A stretch of DNA of 64,000 nt from Nocardia niigatensis NBRC 100131 (GCF_000308655.1 NZ_BAGC01000038.1:1-64000), one strand, 5' to 3'; counted from the stretch's first letter, positions 17,408-26,556 are shown. Notes: a model not told the origin generated them from the sequence alone. Translations and numbers: made by a program.

Positions 17408-17877
17408 TTGGCCGCACCCTTCCGCTCGGCCGCAAGACGCACGGCATCCAGAATCTTCTCGTAACCCGTGCAGCGGCAGAGGTTTCCGGCCAGCGCCTCA
17501 CGGATCTCGACATCCGACGGGTGGGGTACGCGGTCGATCAGGTCGTGCGCCTGCACGATCAGGCCCGGCGTGCAGAAGCCGCACTGGACCGCGCCGGCCT
17601 CCACGAAGGCCTGCTGCATCGGGTCCAGCTTGTCGCCGTCGGCCAGGCCCTCCACGGTACGGACCGAACGGCCCCGCACCTGGCCCGCGGCCACCAGGCA
17701 CGAGCAGACCGGGGTGCCGTCCAGATACACGGTGCAGGAACCACATTCGCCCTGTTCACAGGCGTTCTTGGCGCCGGGGAGGCCGACCCGCTCACGCAGC
17801 AGGTACAGCAGACTCTCGCCTTCCCAGACGTCGTCGGCGGTTTCCTGGGATCCGTTGACGGTGAAATCGATACGCAT
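17404..17877 (-). CDS. pucE: xanthine dehydrogenase, 2Fe-2S subunit
   Basis: 157-aa iron-sulfur subunit. The plant-type 2Fe-2S site is CEQGECGSCTVYLDG plus a later Cys (PVCSCLVAA), and the second cluster site is QCGFCTPGL with NLCRCTGYEKIL. This subunit passes electrons from molybdenum to FAD. ATG 17877 shares one base with the FAD-subunit stop, and the 3' end overlaps the deaminase start by four bases. Confidence 0.92.
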   Translation of the reverse strand: MRIDFTVNGSQETADDVWEGESLLYLLRERVGLPGAKNACEQGECGSCTVYLDGTPVCSCLVAAGQVRGRSVRTVEGLADGDKLDPMQQAFVEAGAVQCGFCTPGLIVQAHDLIDRVPHPSDVEIREALAGNLCRCTGYEKILDAVRLAAERKGAAK

Positions 17878-18749
17878 CAGGCCGCCGTCCTCTCCGCGGT
17901 GTAGTCGTTCCATACCCAGCCCAGGGTCCGGCGGGCCATCACCGACAGCGCGTGCCGGCGGTAGTCGGCGGTGCCGCGCACATCGTCGATGGGCTTGGCC
18001 GCGGCGCCGACCAGACGGCCGAATTCGTGGGCCAGCTCCTCGCTCAGCGCGCCGCCGTTGTCCCAGTCCAAGTTGGCGGCCAGGAAGTCCTGGGCCTCGA
18101 CCGGACGGATCGGGGTCGGACCGGCCGAGCCGATGCCCGCGCCGGCGGTCCGCGAATCCGCTTGCAGCGCAAGGGAGAACGAGCACACCGCGATCACCAT
18201 GGCGTTGCGGGTGCCGACCTTCGAGAAGTACTGCGGGCCGGCGGCGGGCCGCAGCCACACGGCGCGAATCAGCTCGTCCGGTTCCAGGGAGTTCTTCTTG
18301 ACCCAGACGTAGAAGTCGTCGATGTCGATCATGCGGGTGCCGCGTGCGGCCGACTCGACCTCGACCACGGCGTTGGCGGCCAGCAGGGCCGGGTGGGCGT
18401 CGCCGGCGGGCGAGGCGCCGCCCAGGTTGCCGCCGACGGTGCCTCGATTGCGGATCTGCGGAGAACCCACGGTGCGAGACGCCTGGGCCAGACCGGGCAG
18501 GCGATCCTGATACCGGTTGATGATCTTCACGAACGGGACGCCGGAGCCGAGCCGGATACGGCCATCGGCCTGCTCGTCGACCTGGAACAGCTCCCGGCAC
18601 GGGTTCAGGTCCAGGATGGCGGCCGGGCGGTGCACGTCGAAGTTCAGTTCGACCATCACATCGGTGCCGCCCTGAATCGGAATCGCTTCCGGGCGTTCCG
18701 CTTTCAGCTGGAGCGCTTCGGCCCAGCTTCCCGGTTGCAGGAAATCCAT
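17877..18749 (-). CDS. pucC: xanthine dehydrogenase, FAD-binding subunit
   Basis: 290-aa FAD subunit of the CoxM type. FAD-binding signatures are IPIQGGTDVMVELN near residues 23-36 and IRNRGTVGGNLGGASPAGD near 97-115. It is the first structural subunit of the xanthine dehydrogenase operon and accepts electrons for transfer to NAD or another acceptor. The upstream uraD relic overlaps its region only as a run-on frame. The operon promoter must lie between it and pucR. Confidence 0.92.
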   Translation of the reverse strand: MDFLQPGSWAEALQLKAERPEAIPIQGGTDVMVELNFDVHRPAAILDLNPCRELFQVDEQADGRIRLGSGVPFVKIINRYQDRLPGLAQASRTVGSPQIRNRGTVGGNLGGASPAGDAHPALLAANAVVEVESAARGTRMIDIDDFYVWVKKNSLEPDELIRAVWLRPAAGPQYFSKVGTRNAMVIAVCSFSLALQADSRTAGAGIGSAGPTPIRPVEAQDFLAANLDWDNGGALSEELAHEFGRLVGAAAKPIDDVRGTADYRRHALSVMARRTLGWVWNDYTAERTAA

Positions 18750-18852
18750 TGCAATCCTCTAGATATCGGTTCGACGCAGGTACGACAGCGCTCGGCTGCC
18801 CCGGTACGTAGAGAAGGGGGGTTCGACAGCAGGGGTGAGGGCATGGACGGAC

Positions 18853-19273
18853 TCATCGGTCGTCCAGGAGCTTCCGTATCCGCAGGCCGGGTGATGTCGG
18901 CGAGTTCACGTCGGACGACCAGCTGCTCGTCGGCTGCCGGGTTGCCGATACGGTGCTGCAGCTCCGCGAGCATCTCGGCGGCGCTGCGCCCGGCGGCCCG
19001 GATCAGGAAGACGTGGCCGAAGTGCTCCTCGTACATCACGTTCCAGGAGGCCAGGTCCGCCCGCACCGGATCGTCGGCGTCGGAGGCTCCGGACTGCTCG
19101 TCCGCTGACCACCGCGCCTCACGCCCGGACCGGTGTTTCGCCGCCGTGCTCGCCACCGTCTTGCGAGCCCATGTCGGCGACGCATTGCAGGTCAGCAGGT
19201 GCGTCTCGGCCTCCTCCCGGGGCAGCGAACCGAGCCATTCCAGGCAACTCGACATCCGACCTCCATCCGTCAT
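18853..19273 (-). pseudogene. OHCU decarboxylase (uraD) with deletion and frameshift
   Basis: The gene starts like a short OHCU decarboxylase (LEWLGSLPREEAETHLLTC) and has the later blocks RWSADEQSG, WNVMYEEHFGHVFLIRAAGR and RRELADITR. Between TVAST and KHRSG about 40-50 codons are missing, including the F-x-x-HPRIG segment with the catalytic His. At about 18887 one extra base shifts the frame: the proper end LRIRKLLDDR-stop (TGA at 18853) is in the next frame. The enzyme would convert OHCU to S-allantoin after urate oxidation. It is probably inactive. Confidence 0.75.
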
Positions 19274-19334
19274 CGGCGTGTGTCAACCACTAAACCCGGC
19301 GGGCGGTCGTGCTCGATAGGACGAGACCTCCGAA

Positions 19335-19354
19335 CCTGTGGCCTGCTTCACAGG
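19335..19354. promoter_or_regulatory. inverted repeat in the pucR/puc intergenic region
   Basis: CCTGTG-N8-CACAGG lies between the divergent uraD relic and pucR, 65 bases before the pucR start. Its position suits an operator for PucR. No experimentally defined actinobacterial PucR box is known to me to compare it with. Confidence 0.4.
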
Positions 19355-19419
19355 GGCGCGTTCGTACTTACATCCAAGTTCGGTAACCGGGCCGTCACCG
19401 ACTGTTAGCCTCGAGCATC

Positions 19420-20928
19420 ATGCGGTTACGTTCCCTGCTGACCATGCACGATCTCGGCTTGCGGCTCGTCACCGGCGAGGACGAGCTGGACCGCTTCGTA
19501 CGCTGGGTAGTAACCACCGACATGCTCGATCCGAGCCGGTACCTTTCCGGTGGGGAATTCGTCCTGACCGGCCTGCAATGGCGGCATGCCCCCGAGGACA
19601 GCGAGACGTTCGTGAGCGCGCTCGCCCGCGCCCGAGTGGCCGCGCTCGCCGCCGGCGACGCGCTGTACGGCGAGGCGCCCGAGGATCTCGTCGCGGCGTG
19701 TAGGAAACACCGAATTCCGCTGTTCCGGGTCGAGGAACAGATCGCGTTCGCCACCGTCACCGAGCAGATCAACCGGAAACTGTCGTCGGGACGGGCCGCC
19801 GATCTGAGCGCGATCCTGGACCGGCACCGGCAGCTGGTATCCGGTGGCGGATTGGATTCGGTGCTCGACCTGGTGCATCACACACTGGGCACGCGCTGCT
19901 GGGTGGTGTCCGCCCTCGGCCGCGTCGTCGCCGGGCCCACGCGTGACCTGCCCGGACAGGTGCGGTCGGCGTTCCTGGGCGCACGGCGCCTACCGCATGT
20001 GCTTTCGCACGATCAGGTGCGGTACTCGCTGTTCGCGGTGGACGCCGACGGGACCTCGCGCATCGCGGACTGGTTCCTGGTGTTCGAGAGCGACTACAAG
20101 GACTGGCCCGAGGAGCGGCGGGCGCTCATCGGGGAACTGGCCGCGGTGGTGTCGCTCGAACGGGCCAGGCAGGACGATCGGCACAGTGCCGAAGGGCGGC
20201 TGGCGCAGGAATTGATCGAGCTGATCATGTCCGATGCCAAACCGGCCGAGATCATCTCGCGGCTGGAACTGACCGGGCTGGGGTTGTCGGACAGGTACCT
20301 CGCGGTCGCCGCCACCGCGGACTCCGGGGCCGTGCGGCCGGGCGAGCTGCGGGCCGTGTTGCGCGAAATCCTTTACGGCAGAAGCCCTGCCATCGGTGTG
20401 GTCGACGGCGAGGTCATCCTGCTGGTCGCGCTCGGGGACGACAAGGCCCTCGACGATCACGTGCACCGGGCCGTCGAAGCCCTCGAACCCGGGCTGCAAC
20501 TGAGCCGGCTCTCGGTCGGCATCAGCGGCGCGGTCGACGGCGAAGGGCTGCGCGGCGCGGTCGAAGAGGCTCGATACGCCCGGCGCATGGCCGCCGAACG
20601 GCAGCAGCCCACCAGCGTCGTCCGCCACGACGAACTCGCCACCCACATGCTGCTGCTCGCCAGCGTGCCCGACGAGGTCCGGCGCATGTTCCGGGTGCGG
20701 CTGCTGGACCCGCTGCGCGTCTACGACCAGGACAACCGCGCAGATCTGGTACACACCCTGGAAACCTTCCTCGAGGTATCCGGATCCTGGACCAAATGCG
20801 CGGATCTGCTCCACGTGCACGTGAACACGCTGCGCTACCGGATTCAGCGCATCGAAGAACTCACCAACCGCGACCTGTCACGGCTCGAAGACCGCGTCGA
20901 CTTCTTCCTCGCCCTCGCACTGCGGTGA
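19420..20928 (+). CDS. pucR: PucR-family transcriptional regulator
   Basis: 502-aa PucR/CdaR-type activator. The N-terminal purine catabolism domain (1-125) includes LSGGEFVLTGLQW. A central GGDEF-like region (about 290-390) follows. The C-terminal helix-turn-helix is LEVSGSWTKCADLLHVHVNT plus LRYRIQRIEELT. In Bacillus, PucR controls purine degradation genes. Here it is divergent from the xanthine dehydrogenase operon, so control of that operon is likely. Length and domain order are complete. An inverted repeat in the shared promoter region is a candidate binding site. Confidence 0.9.
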   Translation: MRLRSLLTMHDLGLRLVTGEDELDRFVRWVVTTDMLDPSRYLSGGEFVLTGLQWRHAPEDSETFVSALARARVAALAAGDALYGEAPEDLVAACRKHRIPLFRVEEQIAFATVTEQINRKLSSGRAADLSAILDRHRQLVSGGGLDSVLDLVHHTLGTRCWVVSALGRVVAGPTRDLPGQVRSAFLGARRLPHVLSHDQVRYSLFAVDADGTSRIADWFLVFESDYKDWPEERRALIGELAAVVSLERARQDDRHSAEGRLAQELIELIMSDAKPAEIISRLELTGLGLSDRYLAVAATADSGAVRPGELRAVLREILYGRSPAIGVVDGEVILLVALGDDKALDDHVHRAVEALEPGLQLSRLSVGISGAVDGEGLRGAVEEARYARRMAAERQQPTSVVRHDELATHMLLLASVPDEVRRMFRVRLLDPLRVYDQDNRADLVHTLETFLEVSGSWTKCADLLHVHVNTLRYRIQRIEELTNRDLSRLEDRVDFFLALALR

Positions 20929-21063
20929 TTGCATCCGCGGCTCGATGTCGATGCCTCAGCACTGAGGTGCCGATTACGCTGCGACACAGCGCGATCGCCG
21001 CCTCGTCGCCGATTTCTCGAGGTGATCGATGCCCGCGGCCCATCCCCAGCGCGCCACGGTGGG

Positions 21064-21420
21064 TCACCCGACCACGTGGCCCGGCGCGAGCAGCCGGGGC
21101 GGCAACGCACCGTGCGGAAGGGGCGGGCCGATCGCGACCAGGCTGCCGGGCGTGCGCCCCCTCCCCCAGCCGAGCTGCTCACGGTAGCGGCCGATGTGGG
21201 ATTCGGGGATCGCGGTGCTGTCGGTGAGCGGGACTGCCTCCGGTGAGACGTAGAGGGCGTCGGCCGGGCAGTACGCCTCGCACATGAAGCAGGTCTGACA
21301 GTCGGATTGTCTTGCGATGAACGGTATTCCGCTGTCGGTGCGGTCGAAGACATCGGTCGGGCAGACATCGACGCACTTGTCGCAGGCGATGCAGTCCTCG
21401 GCGCGGACCAGCTCGATCAT
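21064..21420 (-). CDS. 2x[4Fe-4S] ferredoxin
   Basis: 118-aa ferredoxin with two complete cluster motifs: CIACDKCVDVCP near residues 10-21 and CQTCFMCEAYCP near 38-49. A C-terminal extension of about 60 residues follows (RYREQLGWGRGRTPGS). ATG 21420 overlaps the stop of the FAD dehydrogenase upstream by four bases, so the two form an electron-transfer pair, like the AprA/AprB-type flavoprotein plus ferredoxin arrangement. The physiological partner reaction is unknown. Confidence 0.85.
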   Translation of the reverse strand: MIELVRAEDCIACDKCVDVCPTDVFDRTDSGIPFIARQSDCQTCFMCEAYCPADALYVSPEAVPLTDSTAIPESHIGRYREQLGWGRGRTPGSLVAIGPPLPHGALPPRLLAPGHVVG

Positions 21421-23011
21421 GACGCCACCGCCACGGGCACACCGGCGATTGCCGTCGTGGACGTCCACACCTCGTCCAAGCCGCCGGACAGGATGTGGTG
21501 GTGCTGCGCCGGATCCAGCTCCGGATGGTCCGAGCGCTTGCTCATGCCGCGAGTTTCCTTGCGTGCCAGCGTGGATCGGTACATCAGGCGGCCGACCGCG
21601 GTGATCGCGGCGGCCTGCCGGGCCCGGACCTTCTCCCTCCCGGTCGCGCCGCCGAGTCCGCGCGCGGCCCGATCCCAGAGCTCGTCGAGTTCGGCCAGCG
21701 CGGGCCGGATGCGATCACCGTGGCGCAGATAATTCTTCTCGAACGGGATGAGTTCACGCTGCGCGTCCGCGACGACCTCGTCCGAGGTCACCGATTCTGT
21801 TGCCTCGGGCCGCAATCCGACCCGGCCGACGCCATGCACACTGAGCGGGTCGATCCGGCCCGATCGGAGGGCGAACCTCGCCGCACCCCGCCCCGCCCAG
21901 CTCCCCGAGGACATGGCCCACGCCGAGTTGTGGCTGCCGCCGCCGGTGAAGCCGCCGCAGATTCGCTCCCTGGTCGCCGCATCGCCCGCGGCGTAGAGGC
22001 CGGGAACCGTTGTCGCGCAGTCATCGTCGACGACATCGATACCGCCGGTACCCCGCACCGTGCCCTCGGCCAGCAGATCCACCTCGAAGCGATCGGTGAA
22101 CGGGTTGATCCCGCGCCGGTCGAACTGGAGGAAGAAGTTGGGCTGCCCCAGCCGCATGCTCGCCTGCACCTCGGCATCGGCCCGGTCCAGCTGCGCGAAA
22201 ACCGGCTCCGACAACAGGGTCCGCGCGATCATCGACCGGCCCTTGGCTGAGCCCGCACCTTCCAGTACCCGGCCATCGGCGTGGAAGAAGGTGGCGTAGC
22301 CGTAGTAGGCGGTCTTGGTGATGGTCGAGCCCTTGGGCACGATGCCGTAGGCGTTGGAGAACTCCATGCCCGAGAATCGCGCCCCGGCCTCGGCGGCCAT
22401 GAGCGCACCGTCACCGGTGTCGACATCGGTACCCAGCGCCCGCGACAGGAAGGCACAGCCGCCCGTCGCCAGCACCACCGCACCGGCAACGACCCGGTAG
22501 TCTGCTCGCCCTGCCGCCGATATCCGGTAGCTCCGCGCACCACACCGCCGGGGTCGACCAGAAGCTCCAGGGCCGGAGCATGATCCAGGATCCGCACGCC
22601 GAGCCGTTTCACCCAGGCGCGCATGCGGCGCATGTATTCGGGTCCCTGCACACCGGTGCGCAGGGGCTCGCCGGTGTCGGGATCCACCGGGAACGGGTAG
22701 CGGCCCTCGACCGCGAGCCGGTTCATGTTCGTGTACGTCTGGTCGAGGACGCGGTCCATCCAATAGTGGTCGGCCAGATATCCGCCCAGCGCCTCACGGC
22801 CGGCCTTGGCATCGGCACGGGCGGTGACCTCGGGCGCGACGTACCAGACGCCGGTGCCGGAAGGAGCTGTGGCGCCGCTGGTTCCGCAGTATCCCTTGTC
22901 CACCAGCGCCACCTCGGCCCCCGCTTCCCGGGCGTGCACCGCCGCCCAGCACGCGGCGGGGCCGCCGCCGATCACCAGCACGTCGGTACTGATCTGCCAT
23001 GGTTCGCTCAT
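21417..23011 (-). pseudogene. FAD-dependent fumarate reductase/AprA-like dehydrogenase, frameshifted
   Basis: Two reading frames join to one flavoprotein of about 530 aa. The first (ATG 23011, GGGAGGA site) holds DVLVIGGGPAACWAAVHARE, CGTSGAT and DWQ-like start features, up to GATGYRRQGEQT. The second continues from DYRVVAGAVVLATGGC through GVDTGDG-like and GLYAAGDAATRERICGG motifs to the end. The switch is at about 22490-22520 and needs a single indel. Family members oxidise or reduce small carboxylates or sulfur compounds using FAD. If the shift is a read error, the gene is intact and coupled to the ferredoxin. Confidence 0.8.
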
Positions 23012-23160
23012 CGGCACGTTCCTCCCGGGAGAGTTGGTGTCCGGAACGGTAAGGCGGCCCGTCGTTCTCACCGAAGAGTTCGGATCAGGGCGATCCTTTG
23101 GCGGCGGAATTTCCCACATGGTGGCAAGCCGGTTGCATCTCGCGGCCGTCCGGCATCGGC

Positions 23161-23290
23161 TCATCGGCAGGCTTCGGCCATGCCGCTGAGCCACTGGCGG
23201 ACGGCGGTTCGCTGCTCGGGAGTGAATCCCGCCTCCAATTCGGCTTCGCGGCGGGCGACGGCGGCGTGGGCCTCGGTGTAGACAACGCGT
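23161..23290 (-). pseudogene. 3' fragment of a MarR-like regulator
   Basis: The reverse strand gives about 43 residues ending in stop: VVYTEAHAAVARREAELEAG, then FTPEQRTAVRQWLSGMAEAC. This matches the dimerisation helices that end MarR proteins. The DNA-binding winged helix is gone. It meets an MFS 3' fragment head to head. Confidence 0.5.
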
Positions 23291-23439
23291 TCATCCACGC
23301 CATGCACGTCGGCGGCGTGTGGACCATGATCTTCCCGCTCGCGGGAGCCGCGGTCGTGACCCTCGCGCTGCGCCCTCGCCCGGCACCCCCGACCGCGCCG
23401 GAACCCGAACCGGGTCTGGCCGTCGCAGGCCACGATTAA
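23278..23439 (+). pseudogene. 3' fragment of an MFS drug-efflux transporter
   Basis: About 53 codons from NAFIHAMHVGGVWTMIFPLA to a Pro/Glu-rich tail and stop, matching the last transmembrane helix of EmrB/QacA-type exporters. The first 13 helices are missing. It abuts the marR fragment, so a divergent regulator-exporter pair seems to have lost its middle. Confidence 0.5.
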
Positions 23440-23442
23440 TTC

Positions 23443-23460
23443 AGGGTTGTCTGTAACCCT
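23443..23460. promoter_or_regulatory. inverted repeat upstream of the diiron oxygenase
   Basis: AGGGTT-N6-AACCCT is a perfect 6-bp inverted repeat about 90 bases before the AurF-type gene. A second nested dyad, GTAA...TTAC, spans about 23453-23474. Such sites often bind TetR- or MarR-type repressors. The local marR is truncated, so the binder would be elsewhere. Confidence 0.45.
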
Positions 23461-23549
23461 AGTTAGCACTTACCTTGGAGTGTGTTGCACCGCACAGCAG
23501 CGGCCTCGGTTCCGATTGCTGAGCGGCGCGGCACAGAGACGAGGAGGCA

Positions 23550-24542
23550 ATGATGGCTCTGACGACGATGTCGGGCTCCGTTCCCGCGGCACGAGATTAC
23601 GCGGATGTGCTGCACACCCTGTCGGAGGGCTCGGTGTACCGCCGATTCGATCCGTATCTCGATATCGCCTGGGACTCACCCGAATTCGCGATCGACCCGC
23701 AGGACCCGCGCTGGGTGCTGCAACCGGACATCGATCCGCTGGGCGCGACGCAGTGGTACCGGGACCTGCCGGTGGAGCGGCAGATCGAGATCGGGCGGTG
23801 GCGGATCGCCAATGCCATCAAGGTCGGCGCGGCCTTCGAGAGCATCCTGATCCGCGGAATGATGCAGTACATCATGAAGCTGCCCAACGGGTCGCCGGAG
23901 TTCCGCTACTGCCTCCACGAGATGACCGAGGAGTGCAACCACATCCAGATGTTCCAGGAGCTGGTCAACCGGATCGGCGTGGACGTCCCCGGGATGCGGC
24001 CCGTCTTCCGGGCGCTGTCACCGTTCATCGGCGTCGCCGGCGGCTATGCCTGGCCGATTCTGTTCATCGGCATTCTCGGGGGCGAGGAACCGATCGACCA
24101 TTATCAGAAGGCGGTCATTCGCAATGGCGCGAACCTGCCGCCCGCGGTGGTGCGCTGCATGGAGATCCATATCGCCGAGGAGGCCCGGCACATCTCCTTT
24201 GCCAATGAGTTCCTGAAAGAGCATGTCCCCGCATTCAACCCGCTGTATCGCAATGTCTGCGGTATCGCCTTCCCGCTCGCCATGCGGTGGCTGGCCGGCG
24301 AGATCATGGCGCCCCCATCGGAATTCGCCCGCACCTTCGACATCCCCCGCGAGGTCATCAAGGAAGCGTTCTGGCGCTCCCCCACCGCTTCGAGAATCCT
24401 CTCGGGCTACTTCGGAGACATGCGTTCCCTCGCCGACGAGCTGGGCCTGATGAACCCCGTCACCAAGCGCCTGTGGAAATTCCTCCACATCGACGGCGAC
24501 CACTCCCGCTACCGCAGCGAGCCCGGCCGCCGAGCCGCCTGA
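23550..24542 (+). CDS. AurF-family diiron oxygenase
   Basis: 330-aa protein of the AurF/p-aminobenzoate N-oxygenase family. Diiron ligands are visible in CLHEMTEECNHIQMFQELV (E, E and H) and in EIHIAEEARHISFANEFL (E, E, H), with an earlier Glu in GAAFESILIRG. The family uses two irons and O2 to oxidise arylamines or hydroxylate small substrates. It has a strong GAGGAGG site before tandem ATGs at 23550 and is monocistronic. The upstream inverted repeat suggests repression. The substrate is unknown; no biosynthetic genes lie next to it. Confidence 0.85.
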   Translation: MMALTTMSGSVPAARDYADVLHTLSEGSVYRRFDPYLDIAWDSPEFAIDPQDPRWVLQPDIDPLGATQWYRDLPVERQIEIGRWRIANAIKVGAAFESILIRGMMQYIMKLPNGSPEFRYCLHEMTEECNHIQMFQELVNRIGVDVPGMRPVFRALSPFIGVAGGYAWPILFIGILGGEEPIDHYQKAVIRNGANLPPAVVRCMEIHIAEEARHISFANEFLKEHVPAFNPLYRNVCGIAFPLAMRWLAGEIMAPPSEFARTFDIPREVIKEAFWRSPTASRILSGYFGDMRSLADELGLMNPVTKRLWKFLHIDGDHSRYRSEPGRRAA

Positions 24543-24698
24543 GCTCGGGGTTACCCACCGGTATCAACGTCCTGGTCGATGGTCTGCGACCGGTACCCCG
24601 TCGGCGACGGAGTGAACGGCCCGCCTGAACGAACACAGCGGCGAAAAGTCGCGCTGGTTGGGTTCAGCGGGTCGGCAAGCCATCCGTCCCTGGCACAC

Positions 24699-24712
24699 AC
24701 GACTTGTGGCAC
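24699..24712 (+). promoter_or_regulatory. DosR-box-like site upstream of nrdJ
   Basis: ACGAC-TTGT-GGCAC follows the 5+4+5 layout of mycobacterial DosR boxes (GGGAC-N4-GGCCC/GTCCC), with 7 of 10 half-site bases matching. It is followed by CTTCTTCC, similar to the site before the micro-ORF at 31541, and ends 59 bases before the start codon. Confidence 0.45.
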
Positions 24713-24771
24713 TTCTTCCAGCGTGTGTCCTGGGTCGACACTGGGGCCAGCCCGCAAGAACGGAGGCCGCC

Positions 24772-26556
24772 ATGTCAACAGCAGTCGACGATCCGGTTCT
24801 GTCTCCGGCCGCGCTCGCGGTCCTCACAGAGCGGTACCTACGCCGCGACGCCGACGGCCGCGTCTGCGAGTCTCCCGGGCAGATGATGGATCGCGTGGCC
24901 GGGTTCGTAGCCCAGGCCGAGGACGTTTACCGGTCGGGTAGCGCCGACACGTGGGCGGAGCGGTTCTCCACGCTGTTGCGGGCACGCGAATTCCTGCCCA
25001 ACTCACCGACATTGATGAACGCCGGGACCGGCGCGGGCGTACTGTCGGGCTGCTTCGTCCTGCCCATAGAGGACTCGCTGGACTTCATCTTCACCACGCT
25101 GCGCACCACGGCGCTGCTCCACCAAGTCGGTGCGGGCACCGGATTCTCGTTCTCACACCTACGGCCCCATGACGATCTCGTACGCTCCACCGGAGCACGC
25201 GCCAGTGGACCGGTCTCGTTCATCGAGCTGTTCGACACCGCGACGCAAGTGATCCGCCTCGGCGGTCGACGGCGGGGAGCGAACATGGCCGTGCTCGACG
25301 TCCACCATCCCGATATCGGGGAGTTCATCCGCGCCAAGAACGACCCCACAGTACTGCCCACCTTCAACCTCTCGGTGGGAGTCACCGACGAGTTCATGTC
25401 GGCTGCCACGGCGGATCGTCCTCATCCGCTGATCGATCCCCGTACCGGCCGCGTCCTGCGGATGGTCTCCGCCCGCACCCTGCTGGAGGCCATCGCCGAA
25501 CAAGCGTGGCGCAACGGCGAACCGGGACTGCTGTTCCTCGACACGATCAACCGCGCCAACCCCCTGCTCGCCCTCGGGCCCGTGGAGGCGACCAACCCCT
25601 GCGGCGAGGTCCCGCTCGCGGCGAACGAATCCTGCAACCTCGGATCCATCGCCCTGCCCCGCTTCCTCACCAACGAGCACCTCGACGAACCGCGCCTCGC
25701 CGAAGCCGTGCGAATCGCGGTGCGGTTCCTCGACAACGTCATCGACGTAGCGACCTACCCGGCACCACAGCTCGCCACGGCGGCCCGGGCCACCCGCAAG
25801 ATCGGACTCGGAGTCATGGGACTCGCCGAAACACTGGCGGCCCTGGGACTTCCGTACGACAGCGAAGTCGCCGTGCAGTACACCGGACGGCTCATGTCAC
25901 GCATCGCGCAATGGGCGCACGCGGCCTCCCGCGAGCTCGCGGCCGAGCGCGGCGCCTTCCCGTTGTTCGCCCGCAGCAGCTGGGCCACGAGACCCGAAGC
26001 ACCCATGCGCAATGCCCAGGTCACCTCGATAGCGCCCACCGGCACCATCGCACTGTTCGCGGGCACTTCCGCGGGAATCGAACCGCTGTTCGCCCTCGCC
26101 TACACCCGGCATGTGCTGGGGCGCGACTTCGCCCAGATCGAGCCGCTGTTCGAACAGGTGGCTACCAAACGCGGCGTGTGGTCTCCGGCGGTCGCGGCCG
26201 AGATCGCCGACAGCGGCACCGCCGACCACCCGGACATTCCCGTCGACCTGCGCCGCCGATTCGTGACCGCGCACGAGATCGACCCGTACTGGCATGTGCG
26301 AATGCAGGCCGCCGTGCAGCGGCACACCGATGCGGCGGTCGCCAAGACCGTCAACCTGCCCGAATCCGCGGATATCGACGAGGTACGCAATGTCTTCCGC
26401 CACGCCTGGCGCGCGGGATGCAAGGGCGTCACCGTCTATCGCTCGGGCAGCCGACCCGATCAGGTCCTGCGGCACCCACACCAGAACGCAACCGCCACAG
26501 GGATTCACGTACACGGCGTCTACACCGGCGGCATGCCGGTACCCGGGCGGACGTAA
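24772..26556 (+). CDS. nrdJ: adenosylcobalamin-dependent (class II) ribonucleotide reductase
   Basis: 594-aa class II enzyme making deoxyribonucleotides without O2, using B12 to form the thiyl radical. Visible motifs: FLPNSPTLMNAG, redox Cys in GVLSGCFVLPIEDS, the radical site TNPCGEVPL with ESCNLGSIAL, the phosphate loop SIAPTGTIALFAG, and a late CKGVTVYR. The usual C-terminal CxxC regeneration tail is absent; the protein ends at GGMPVPGRT. ATG 24772 has CGGAGG. The M. tuberculosis homologue nrdZ (Rv0570) belongs to the DosR regulon. The position in the DevR island suggests DNA precursor supply under oxygen limitation. Confidence 0.9.
   Translation: MSTAVDDPVLSPAALAVLTERYLRRDADGRVCESPGQMMDRVAGFVAQAEDVYRSGSADTWAERFSTLLRAREFLPNSPTLMNAGTGAGVLSGCFVLPIEDSLDFIFTTLRTTALLHQVGAGTGFSFSHLRPHDDLVRSTGARASGPVSFIELFDTATQVIRLGGRRRGANMAVLDVHHPDIGEFIRAKNDPTVLPTFNLSVGVTDEFMSAATADRPHPLIDPRTGRVLRMVSARTLLEAIAEQAWRNGEPGLLFLDTINRANPLLALGPVEATNPCGEVPLAANESCNLGSIALPRFLTNEHLDEPRLAEAVRIAVRFLDNVIDVATYPAPQLATAARATRKIGLGVMGLAETLAALGLPYDSEVAVQYTGRLMSRIAQWAHAASRELAAERGAFPLFARSSWATRPEAPMRNAQVTSIAPTGTIALFAGTSAGIEPLFALAYTRHVLGRDFAQIEPLFEQVATKRGVWSPAVAAEIADSGTADHPDIPVDLRRRFVTAHEIDPYWHVRMQAAVQRHTDAAVAKTVNLPESADIDEVRNVFRHAWRAGCKGVTVYRSGSRPDQVLRHPHQNATATGIHVHGVYTGGMPVPGRT

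Noticed and set aside
24545..24772. Cobalamin riboswitch in the nrdJ leader
   Set aside because: The leader is short and shows no B12-box or paired-arm pattern; the DosR-like promoter layout explains it better.
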